Shown one piece after another: positions 1 through 9,503 of a stretch of DNA of 64,000 nt. The notes beneath the pieces were generated by a model. It saw only the letters and a program-made list of their open reading frames with translations, searched no databases and was not told the origin of the DNA. Each line of letters opens with the position of its first letter. Within the stretch, counting starts at the first letter, position 1. The stretch is from Musa acuminata AAA Group. Taxonomy: Eukaryota > Streptophyta > Magnoliopsida > Zingiberales > Musaceae. Location of the stretch: the NCBI RefSeq assembly GCF_036884655.1, contig NC_088348.1, positions 21,145,001-21,209,000 of the forward strand, given 5' to 3'. The translations under genes were made by a program, and so were the position numbers.

Positions 1-309
1 TCCACTACCGATCTTCCTTCAATGAGTGAAGATCAACTACCCTTTTGCACCTTGATTCTCCTTTTGATAGATTTAGGAGAGAACCTTTACACCCCCTTTT
101 TACAAAGCTTCCCTCACACTCTCCCTGGAATGGTCTCTAAATTTTAGGAGGGACTCTATACTTTACAAGGGTTTTCAACTCTAGAAACATAGAGTTTTTG
201 TTCACTTTTCTTCTTACTCTATGCAGGAATCGTTGGGGTATTTATAGACCCCAAATGGCTTCAAAACTTGGAACCAAAATTCAAATCTTCGAAATTTCGG
301 GGTGCAGGC
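1..309 (-). mobile_element. Element H: outer 3' LTR, first part (split by element A)
   Basis: Partial LTR of the outermost element; its true left end lies outside the window. It shows the layout of the D-family LTR read on the minus strand: a diverged leader block, a TATA motif (tatttata at 239-246, TATAAATA on the minus strand) inside ggggtatttatagaccccaa, and the start of the GC-rich block near 295. Element A begins at 310 and the same LTR resumes at 48378. No matching 5-bp duplication is visible at the two edges of A (caggc versus gggtt), so that join rests on family resemblance and order. Confidence 0.7.
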
Positions 310-1089
310 TGTCATGGACTTAGCTAGAATTGCCTAAGTCGTAAGGCACCCTTACAACAAAGACACGAACTTAGCTTGAGTTGCTTAAGTCATGACACAC
401 CCTTGTGCCAACTTCTCAGAACATAGCTGAGATTGTCTAAGTCATGAGGCGCCATTGTGACATATGTGTCCACAAAGGTTCAACCTAGTTACAACCTCGT
501 ACAAGTCCCGAAGGACCTGTAAAATAGAAAGTTGATTAGATTAAAAATGAGTGACGAACAAGTCCTGGTATCTCGCGAAGAGAGAAGCTTTACAAGCAAT
601 TTAGCAAGCACTTTGTGTGTATAGGAGAAAAAAGAGGAAGGAGGAAACCAAGGATTTTAGAAGGTAGAACGAACAGTTGCAAGTCCACAAACAACTGCTC
701 ACTTGGTGCCGAGCGCGAAGGCAAATTCTCGTCAAGTCAATGTGCGAACTTATGAAGATTTTTCAACGCCCTACAATATACTGAAGCCCCATCCAGCCTT
801 ATACCATCCGGGGGGTTCCAGGGTACTGAGATGGTTGACATTTCATGTGTTACAATGCCTACAGAAAATAGCCCGCGGGATACGAAAACGAAGCCATTTT
901 GGGGCTTTTTGGCCCGGCGCAGTGAGCGGTCGCACTATGTATTGCAACCTATTTGAACATGTATTTTTACAAGAAAAAACACACAAAACCAAGGCAAAAC
1001 AGGCTGCCATGTCTCTATTCAAGCATGCAAAAGCGATGAATGATTCGTTGAACGAAGTTGTTGCGAGTGCGCGATAACCGTTCGTGACA
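310..1089 (-). repeat. Element A 3' LTR
   Basis: 780-bp LTR starting tgtca and ending gtgaca on the plus strand, followed by a purine tract on the minus strand. It aligns throughout with 47607-48377. Near 315-460 it holds three imperfect units of about 60 bp, each with tagc...ttgcctaagtc, so gacttag and ctaagtc form short inverted repeats. A 124-codon frame over 703-1077 has no recognisable product and is ordinary LTR sequence. Confidence 0.88.
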
Positions 1090-1102
1090 TTCTCCCCCAC
1101 TT
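1090..1102 (-). other. Element A polypurine tract
   Basis: On the minus strand this reads aagtgggggagaa and directly abuts the LTR start (tgtcacgaacgg). Its position and purine content fit the plus-strand primer site for reverse transcription, and it fixes the element's orientation as minus. Confidence 0.8.
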
Positions 1103-1109
1103 AAATTGT

Positions 1110-2460
1110 CGACGCCCTCATCGACGCTTGTTGGTAGTTGTTGATAATTACTTTTTCATGTCGTAGGGTATCTTCGGGCTTCTAACTGACTTCAGTTCAG
1201 GGAAGCTTTTACCACTTCACTAAATACTCGGTCTGCTCAGCTCCATTGGGTAGCTTTATCTTGCGATCCACTAGAATGGTTTCAACTCGCTTCTCATAGG
1301 AGACTCTGGTAGGGGGTAGCCGAGTTAGAACACTTCGAGAAGCATCTTGTAGATCTGAGTGGTAGGTTTTCAAGTTGCTGGTGTGAAAAACATTATGAAT
1401 TTTAAGCTGTAGGAGACGTTGCCCACCCTATTGATAATTGGGAAGGGCCCTTTATACTTATGCACTAATCCTTTGTATACTTTGTTCCTAAAGAATTGGA
1501 GTGATGCTGGTTGGCGCTTTACCAACACCAAATCGTCGATTTTGAACTCTTGTGGTTGCCTTCCCAAGTCAGCCCACTTCTTCATCTTTTTGGTCGCCTT
1601 CTCCAAGTAAGCCCACGCAATATCTGTATTTCAGTGCCATTCTTTTACAAAGTGATATGCTGACGAACTACTCCTAGTGTATCCGATAGCCGAGGTGTGA
1701 GGAGTCAATGGTTGTTATCCTGTAATGATCTCGAAGGGGCTCTTGTTGGATGCAGAGCTCCGCTACAAGTTGTAGGAGAATTGGACTATGTCCAATAGCT
1801 TCACCCAATCTCGTTGGTTGGCACTCATATAGTGCTGAAGATATTGCTCCAAGAGTGAGTTTATTCTTTCGGTTTGACCATCCGTCTGGGGGTGGAGGCT
1901 TGTGGAGAAGTATAATTTAGACCTCAATAATTTGAATAGCTCAGTCCAGAATTGTCCCAAGAACCGAGCATCTCGATCACTAATGATATTGTGCGGGACT
2001 CCCTAATACTTCACCACATTCTTCATCATCAGCTTGGCTACCTCTTCAACTAAACAGTGTAAGGGTGTAGTAATGAAAGTTCCATACTTTGAAAATCGAT
2101 CGATTACTATGAGTATCGATCCAAGTCCCCCTACTACCAGCAAGCTTGATATGAAATCCAAGGAAATGCTCTCCCATTACCTTTCTAGTACGGGCAACGA
2201 CTCCAAAAGTCCTACCGGCTTCCGCTGCTTCACCTTATCTTGTTGGCAAGTAAGGTACATTCGAATATATTCCTCCACATCAGTACCCATCTTCGGCTAG
2301 TAGAAGGCCCTCTCCACGAGAGCCAAGGTTTTGTGAATGCCCGGATGTCTGGCCCAAAGGGAATCATGACACTCTCTTAAGAGCTCACGTCTCAAATTGT
2401 CCACTCGAGGGATATAAACCCTATTCTCTTTTGTATAAAGGAGTCCCTCTTGGACCCAAA
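1110..2460 (-). pseudogene. pol: Element A integrase with chromodomain remnant
   Basis: Remnant of a gypsy integrase read on the minus strand. Around 1763-1960 the core ends with HPQTDGQTERIN, a hallmark of this family around the catalytic Glu; SDRDARFLGQFW lies just before it near 1950-1985. A C-terminal stretch near 1420-1606 has FKIDDLVLVKRQP and KYKGPFPIINRVGNVSYSL, typical of the DNA-binding tail. Near 1195-1280 DRKIKLPNGAEQTEYLVKW matches a chromodomain start, which in chromoviruses is thought to bind histone marks. Several stops, including one right after the chromodomain Trp, and frame changes make it non-functional. Confidence 0.85.
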
Positions 2461-2464
2461 ATCA

Positions 2465-3795
2465 TCATGCCTTACCTTCTTTGATGAGCTGCATCAGCAT
2501 TGCTGCTTGGGAATCACTATATAGTCCATCCCTGATCTTGGAAAGGAAGTTGGAGTGCAACCGACTTGCTTGGCCTTTACTCTCCGATTGTATGACATTC
2601 ACATGTTCCACTTTCTGACTCAATGTATCGACCATGACATTTGCCTTTCCGGGCTTGTACTCCATTGCCATATCAAACTCAGCCAGGAAGTCCTACCATC
2701 GTGCTTATTATGGGGAGAGTTTCTTTTGAGTTTAGAAATGGCTTAAAGCGATGTTGTCTGTCCTAAGCACAAATCGCGATCCAAGAAGGTAGTGTCGCCA
2801 AACTTGTAGACAGTGGGCCATTGCTGTCATCTCCTTCTCATGCATCGGATACCATCGCTCGGTCTCATTGAGTTTGTGGCTCTCGTAGGCCACCGGATGA
2901 CCCCCTGCATAAGTACTCCCCCAATAGCAAAGTCTAAAGCATCTATATGGACTTCGAAGGGCTCCCCATATTTCGATAATTTGAGCACCGATTCGTCCAA
3001 CATAGTAGCCTTCAGATCTTGGAATGCAGCTTCCCATTTATCAGACCACCTCCAAGGCTGCTCCTTCTTTAGCAACTCTGTCAATGGAGTCACTCGCTTC
3101 GAATACGCCGCTATGAAGCGTCGATAGTAGTTGATAAAACCAAGGAAGGATCTCAGCTCTGGCACTTTCTTTGGAGTTCGTCATTCTGCAACAGCTTGCA
3201 CCTTCGATTTATCCATCCGAATAGAGCTATTACCGATTCGATGCCCCAAGAATAAGATCTCCGTTTGAGCAAAATAGCACTTCTCCCTTTTCACAAACAA
3301 AGTGTTCTCCTTGAGAACCTTGAAAATTGTCTGGAGATGCTCGATATGCTCCTCAAGTGTTTAGCTGTAGACGACGTTATCGCCCAAGTAGACGACCACA
3401 AACTTATCCAAATACTCCTTGAATAGTTGGTTCATAAGAGTGCAGAACGTGACCGGAGCATTGGTTAAGCCAAAAGGCATCACCAAGAACTCAAACGCTC
3501 CTACCTGGTCACATAGGTAGTCTTCACTTCATCGCCTTCAGTAATGCACACCTGTCAGTACCTCGACCGGAGGTTAAGTTTGGAGAAATACTTGACTTTG
3601 CCCAATTTGGTCGAACAAGTCCATGATGAGCGGGATGGGATACTTATTCTTCACCATCACTTTGTTGAGGGCTTGATAATCGATGCATAGTCAGAGGCTC
3701 CCATCTTGTTTCTTTTGGAAGTGAATTGGAGCTCCGAATGGTGCTTTAGAACTGTGGATGAGACCAGCACTTAGTAGTTCACCTAACTGCTTTCT
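2465..3795 (-). pseudogene. pol: Element A reverse transcriptase (C-terminal part) and RNase H
   Basis: Minus-strand continuation of the RT that begins at 20002-20291. Immediately left of B it reads KQLGELLSAGLIHSSKAPFG, the conserved start of gypsy [13 protein letters not shown] follows near 3450-3480. The catalytic YLDD box near 3380 is altered to [20 protein letters not shown] marks the RT-RNase H junction near 3120-3165. RNase H continues to about 2732 and a connection segment (EYKPGKANVMVDTLSQ) reaches 2465-2671. In-frame stops and at least one frameshift are present, and the altered active site alone would inactivate it. Confidence 0.88.
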
Positions 3796-4956
3796 TGTTA
3801 GGATCAAGAGCACTAAGAGGGGGGGGGGGGGGGGGGGTGAATTAGTGCAGCAGAAAACTTTCTGCGATTAAAACGAAACTGCGTTCGAACGATAAAAATG
3901 ATTTCTGTGTGAAAGCCGATTCTAAGCAAGATGATGTTAAAGTCAATCTATGAAGGCAATTTGCAGCTATGATGAAAACCAGAATATAGGCGCAAACTGA
4001 AATACGACGTTCGTATGAAGAAACTGATTTACGTCTAAATGCTGATTCATAAATCACTTGATTAGGCAAGATGCAGTTTAAGCTGTTGAATCTCGTATTT
4101 TGATGATGAAACTACTTGATATATGTTTATGATTTAATCTGCGTTTTGAGTGACGCAGGATGCTTTGATCAGGATGAGACAATTAAAGCTGGAAAATCAT
4201 GTTGTGCCGAAGGAACATGTCAGAAGATTGGACGTCGGGCCGGTGGATCGGTCGACGTATCGACAGAAGGCTTCGAGCCGTGGACTCGGGCATCGGGCCA
4301 AGAAGAGCGGGTATTGCGCCAAGGATATCAGAGTTGCGCAGTCAACTGGCCGATTGAGCAATAGGCCGCAGGAGAGGACGATGAGCCGAAGAATCGGACG
4401 AAGCGTCGAGGGACCAATGACATGTCGGACAACTTGGTTAATTGCTTAGGATTAATTGTCTCGATCGAAGTTTTGTTTTAATTGTGCAGGATTAACTATG
4501 ATAACGATGAAGACATAGAGCGAAACAAAGTGTCGGAGTCAAGCGCGAAGGATTTGTTGCGAGTTCGAGAGTTCGACGGAAGTCTGAAGGTTCGTTGGGA
4601 GTTCGCGCAGCTTGCCAAGAAAGATCGGAGCTTGCCGAAGAAGCTCATTGGAACTCGCTAAGATCAAATCGTGAAGTCTAGGAGCTTGCCGGGAGTCCGC
4701 AGAATGGTTTCCGAGAGTTCATCGGAAGACCGCCGGAAGTTTGCCGGAAGCTCGCCAGAAGAAGTCTTGACTTGCGGACTTTGTAATAGCTTAGAAAATG
4801 TCTTTAAAATCATAGTTAGCACGTTAATTAGGGTTAGGATTAGGTGTTAATCCTATAACCCAAGTAGGGGCCAATTAGGCCCAAGTTCGGACTGGTTTGG
4901 GCCAAGTTTGGAGCCAAACCAAGTGAGCTGAAATAGTGAAAGAGGTGGCACCGCCC

Positions 4957-5228
4957 CAGCCAAGAGGTGGCACCGCCTGGGCTAAGCCTCCCAGAGACTA
5001 GGCGGTGCAACCTCCCTAGCCAGGAGGTGGCACCGCCTGAGCTCAGTCTTCGAGCAAGACTGGGCGGTGCAACCTCCCTAACAGAGAGGTGGCACCGCCT
5101 GAGCTCGGTCTTCGAGCTTTGGCAGAGAGGTGCAACCGCCTCAGTCAAGAGGTGGCACCGCCTGGGCTCAGTCTTCGAGCTCTGCCAGGCGGTGCAACCT
5201 CTCCAGTCAGGAGGTGCAACCGCCTGAT
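4957..5228 (+). repeat. GC-rich palindromic block of C 5' LTR
   Basis: Repeats of about 60 bp in the form aggtggcaccgcctgggctcagtcttcgagc...ggcggtgcaacc. Each holds an inverted pair GGCGGT/ACCGCC or GGTGGC/CCGCC. The block lies just upstream of the TATA box at 5285 and is repeated at about 10370-10650 in the 3' LTR. A role as promoter element or RNA structure is inference. Confidence 0.8.
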
Positions 5229-5284
5229 CCCGGAATTCCGGGATTTGATCGTTTTGAGCTCCAAATTTGAATTGGGTTGGGGCC

Positions 5285-5292
5285 TATAAATA
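5285..5292 (+). promoter_or_regulatory. TATA box of element C 5' LTR
   Basis: TATAAATA within gggcctataaataccccac, about 1.2 kb inside the LTR and about 1.1 kb before its end. The same context recurs at 10707-10714 in C's 3' LTR, at 41661-41668 in F, and on the minus strand at 19054-19061 in B and 46345-46352 in D. This fits the U3/R promoter of the family. Confidence 0.7.
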
Positions 5293-5649
5293 CCCCACCC
5301 ATTCAACACTGAGATAGCAAGAACTTACCCGAAATCTTGATCTTTTCAGTGGTTCTTAGAGCTCAAAACTGCTAGTTTTCCTCCTCCTTATGTTCTTCAA
5401 GTTTGAGTTGTAAAGAGAGGAGAGAAAACATCTGTAAGGGTTGTCTCCTAAGCCCGTCAAAAGGAGTGAATCTGTAAGAGGGTAGTTGGCCTTCGCCTAT
5501 TGAAGGAAGGCCTCTAGTTGACGTCGGTAACCTCATCGGTGGAGGAAGCCAAAAGTGGAGTAGGTCAAGACTGACCGAACCACTCTAAATCTCTGGTTTG
5601 CGTTTATTTTGAGCACTTTATCATTACTGCAAACCTCCTACATAGCTAC

Positions 5650-6022
5650 TGCTCTCTGCGCTTTTACGAACGAGTTCTGTGCAGTTTACGTTCACGTCTT
5701 AATTCCATTTACAAACTGCAAACTGCTCTCTGCGCTTTTACGAACGAATTCTGTGCAGTTTACGTTTACGTCTTGATTCCATCTACAAACTGCAAACTAT
5801 CTCTCTGCGCTTTTACGAATGAGTTCTGTGCAGTTTACGTTTACGTCTTGATTTCACTTACAACTGCAAACTGTCTTCTGCGCTTTTTTACGAACAAGGT
5901 TCTGTGCAGTTTACGTTTACGTCTTGATTTCATTTACAACTGCAAACTGTCTTCTACGCTTTTACGAACAAGGTTCTGTGCAGTTTACGTTTACGTCTTG
6001 ATTTCATTTAGAACTGCAAACT
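5650..6022 (+). repeat. Five tandem units of 72-76 bp in C 5' LTR
   Basis: Each unit runs ctctgcgcttttacgaac...ttctgtgcagtttacgt...cgtcttgattccat...actgcaaact. Unit starts are near 5650, 5724, 5798, 5872 and 5949. The same array occupies about 11072-11444 in the 3' LTR. It lies downstream of the TATA box and so would be transcribed. Confidence 0.85.
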
Positions 6023-6027
6023 GTCAT

Positions 6028-6268
6028 CTGCGTTTAGACGCAAACTACGTTTAGACGCAAACTGCGTTTAGACGTAAACTGCGCTTAGACGCAAACTACG
6101 TTTAGACGCAAACTGCGTTTAGACGTAAACTGCGTTTAGACGTAAACTGCGCTTAGTCGCAAACTGTGTTTAGACGCAAACTGCGCTTAGACGCAAACTG
6201 TGTTTAGACGCAAACTGCGATTAGACGCAATCTGCGCTTAGACGCAAACTGCACTTAGATACAAACTG
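6028..6268 (+). repeat. 17-bp tandem array in C 5' LTR
   Basis: About 14 copies of tgcgtttagacgcaaac with single-base variants (cgctt, cgtaa, tacg). The unit is itself near-palindromic (gcgttt...acgcaaac). The 3' LTR copy at about 11450-11708 is slightly longer, giving most of the length difference between the LTRs. There are no unique spacers, so it is not a CRISPR array. Confidence 0.88.
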
Positions 6269-6389
6269 TGAATCAGCTTTTGCATCATAATAGTTTCTAT
6301 CGTACGAACGCAGCTTTCGGTTTTAATCGCTGTAAAATTTCCGCTGCACTAATTCACCCCCCCCTCTTAGTGCTCTCGATCCTAACAAT

Positions 6390-6401
6390 TGGTATCAGAG
6401 C
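6390..6401 (+). other. Element C primer-binding site
   Basis: TGGTATCAGAGC two bases after the 5' LTR, complementary to the 3' end of plant initiator Met-tRNA, the usual minus-strand primer for Sireviruses and many plant elements. It sets C's orientation as plus. Confidence 0.9.
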
Positions 6402-6437
6402 GGGGTATTTCTCATTTCGGATTTACACCCGAGAGAA

Positions 6438-7442
6438 ATGGCTCTTCAAGAGGGCTTTTCGGTCTTTCGTCCACCGTTCTTTAACGGATTGGACTACACT
6501 TATTGGAAAACTCGAATGAGAGTTTTCTTGATTTCTCTAAATCTGGATTTATGGAATATCGTTGAAAACGGTTTTCAACTTCCCTCTAAACCGATGAACG
6601 AATGGTCGGATTTAGAGAAGAAGTATTTTTCTTTAAACGCAAAGGCTATGAATGCCTTATTTTGCGCTTTGGACAAAAATGAATTCAATCGGGTTTCTTT
6701 GTGCGAAACGGTTTTCGATATTTGGCGCGCTCTTGAAATCACGCACGAGGGAACTAGTAGAGTCAAAGACTCGAAAGTTAATGTTTTACTGCATGATTTC
6801 GAGCTTTTTCATATGAAACCAAGCGAAACCGTTGTTGACATGTACACCCGTTTTACGGATGTCGTCAATGGTTTAAAATCACTTGGTAAAAGCTTTTCAG
6901 ATTTTGAACTCGTTAACAAAGTTTTGCGCTCACTTTCTAAAACTTGGGATTCAAAAGTAACTGCTATTCAAGAAGCTAAAAACCTAAACAACTTACCACT
7001 TGAAGAACTAATTGGTTCATTGATGACATATGAAATGGTGCACAATGCACATGATGAACATGTTGAACACAATCACCTTCCAAAGAATAGGAAGGATTTG
7101 GAACTCTAGACAAATGAATGCCACTTGAGCGATGACTCAAGTGATGAGGACAATGATGAACAAAACAACCTTCCAAAGAACAGGAAGGATTTGGGATATA
7201 GAACATTTGAAGACCACTCGAGCATAAGCTCAAGTGATGGTGAACTTAAACTACAAATGAAACGAAAATTAAAAAGCAAAAAGAATCGAACTACTTGCTT
7301 TAAACGCAAGAACAAAAATTGGGATGAATCGAGCTCCTCCGAAGAAGAAAAAGTCAACAAAAGCAAGGCGACAAACTATGCCTTAACAGCCTACAATGAT
7401 GAGGTAATCGAAATCCCCCTAATTTATTTTGAAATTACTTGA
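6438..7442 (+). pseudogene. gag: Element C gag with one in-frame stop
   Basis: One reading frame of 334 codons from ATG 6438, broken only by TAG at 7107-7109. Residues 1-220 match the UBN2-type copia Gag (GLDYTYWKTRMRVFLIS near the start; FTDVVNGLKSLGKSFSDFEL in the middle; LEELIGSLMTYEM near the end), also found in B, D and F. After the stop comes an acidic, Ser-rich tail. A short NLPKNRKDL motif occurs on both sides of the stop, suggesting an internal duplication. The CCHC knuckle present in B is missing: TTCF runs straight into KRKNKNW. The product would be capsid-like; whether the stop is read through or is simple damage cannot be told. Confidence 0.85.
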
Positions 7443-9490
7443 TGCTTTCATAATGTATTAGTTTAGAATTAATTTTCTTAAAAATTACATGTTAAAAAAA
7501 AATATATATATATATGATCATGCTTGTAATTTTGAAAATGAAAATGAAAATTGCATGTCTTATGTTAATGCAAGATAGAAATCTAATGATTGTACACCTA
7601 GTGAGATTAAATCTTATTTATGTGCTTGAGAAGCAAGAATGTATATTTTGATGATTTTTGTGATTGATGGTTTTATGATCCTAAACGTTGATGCATGTTT
7701 TCATTTGACATAAATGAAAAGGCATGCTAACATGAAATCGATCACTTAAGATGAAACACTTAAAAAAAAGGGGAGAAATATATGAATTGATGCTATAAAC
7801 ACTATGCTATGATTATCCCATGCTTGTATCACCAAGAAATATATGATTGCTATCATTGCTATATGCCCTGTATCAAGATATCAAACAAAAATTTACATCA
7901 TACGAGCATTGATATCTTACCATATGATAAAATGCTACAATTGATGAACACTTGAAATGTAATCCTCTATCTTATTGATTTTTCAATAAATCTATGCTTG
8001 TCATACATGAATTTATTGAATGTAATTTTGAGGATGATTTCAGATTTGACAAATGCTTGATTCGTATTTACGACATAAGATACACTTTAAATATGAATCA
8101 TGCATCAATCATGTTAAATGCTTCAATCATTTTCTATCTCTAGAGTTCTCGATTTTGATGAAATACAAGTGATAAATTCATTTATGATATCTTGTAAATC
8201 ACTTGAATTATGAATGAGTTTTTTATGATGTGCTAAAAGAATCACTTAAAAAGAAAATGCTTTTCCCATCTTATCGAGATTAATGATTTCATGATATTGT
8301 GTGAATCTCGAAATTGATTTTGATGAAATAGTAATAACGTTATTCATGTTATGAATCTTAAAAATGATAATATGCTTCATGTGATAATATGAATACATGA
8401 AACACTTATGATATTCCGTGTATTCATAAAATATTTATCTCATCATCCAATAACTCTTCTTGATATTGCTTATGAGATGAAATGAAATAATGCATGAAAT
8501 ACAAATGAGGAGTCAATGATCATGCATAATAGGATGTAATGAATTCTGACATTTAGATACCATCGTTTGAATATCCATGATTATGTTGCCAAAATGATAT
8601 ATCATGAATGCTTGAATATCATGTTTGATATGCTCATGATGATGATTGATTTTTCGGTATCGTGCATAAAAAAAATAAAATGTAATGTTAATGAATTTGT
8701 GCATTGAAACTATAATGATGCACAAATAAGAATGATTACTTACCTTTGTCATAATTTAGAAATTGATGTAAAGGGTTTTTCCCTTCTTTTTGACAATGAC
8801 AAAGGGGGAGATAGATTGCTAGCACAATTCAAGAAAAAGGCAAAAATTACAAAAGAGAAGAAAGAGCTTGTTATCTTGAACATCACAAGCTTGCCAAACA
8901 AAAATTGCAAAAGTGCTATCTTGCCTATCTCAAGAAGCAAAACTTGCATATCGTAAAAATTTGCTAGCTTGCATGTTATAAAAGTGCTATCTTGTATGCT
9001 GTAAAACTTACATATCTAAAACTTGATAGCTTGAATGTTCTAAGCATGATGTAACATTTGCTAAATTTTTCGGCTTCAAAACTGCATGATGATAAAACTT
9101 GATATTATGTTTTTCATGCAATAAGTTGAACCAATATCACAAACACTTGATTGTGGTACTTCTCCTTTTTGTTGATGACAAAGGGGGAGAAGTATTTGAT
9201 GACATGACATGCATAAGTTTATGCATAAGATCATGATAACGTGTTGCAAGTATTCATGATGAATATTGCAATGACTTGAATTCAGTTTGAATTCAAGGTT
9301 CTATCAATATGGCATATTGATAGGGGAGTTTGTTTAAACTCTGGGAGTTAAGGTTAACTCCGTTTATGATGACATGTTGCTTAGATTTTTGAATCTAAGA
9401 GTTTATATCAATATGACATATTGATAGGGGGAGTTTGTTTAAACTCCGGGAGTTAAGTTTAACTCCGTCATCAAGTGGTTGTCATCATCA
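7443..9490 (+). other. AT-rich non-coding interior of element C
   Basis: About 2 kb with no plausible reading frame, rich in atgaat and tgatga words. Two internal purine boxes, both gacaaagggggag (near 8798-8810 and 9178-9190), precede the terminal tract. Multiple such boxes upstream of the 3' LTR are a known Sirevirus trait. It occupies the place of the missing pol. Confidence 0.7.
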
Positions 9491-9503
9491 AAAAGGGGGA
9501 GAT
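9491..9503 (+). other. Element C polypurine tract
   Basis: aaaagggggagat immediately before the 3' LTR start TGTTGAATC. The same sequence, complemented, abuts the 3' LTRs of B (13295), H (49020) and I (60314). Confidence 0.88.

Larger units (their letters stand above)
4084..6387 (+). repeat. Element C 5' LTR
   Basis: 2304 bp, TGTTGAATCTCG...CTCGATCCTAACA, followed by two bases and the PBS. From left to right it contains a GC-rich palindromic block (about 4957-5228), a TATA box, a transcribed leader, five units of 72-76 bp (5650-6022), and a 17-bp tandem array (6028-6268). F's LTR lacks the last two arrays. Frames over this LTR (for example 4150-4449 and 4967-5289) translate only these repeats. 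Confidence 0.93.

Noticed and set aside
703..1100. Frames of 124 and 85 codons on opposite strands
   Set aside because: They lie within element A's LTR and the copy at 47607-48377 does not keep them open.
4150..5289. Several frames of 60-100 codons in the C LTR, repeated at 9570-10711
   Set aside because: They simply translate the LTR and its GC-rich repeats; the same occurs in B, F and D.
6028..6268. Regular 17-bp repeats resembling a CRISPR-like array
   Set aside because: Units follow one another with no unique spacers, and the array lies in a plant retrotransposon LTR and is duplicated in its other LTR.
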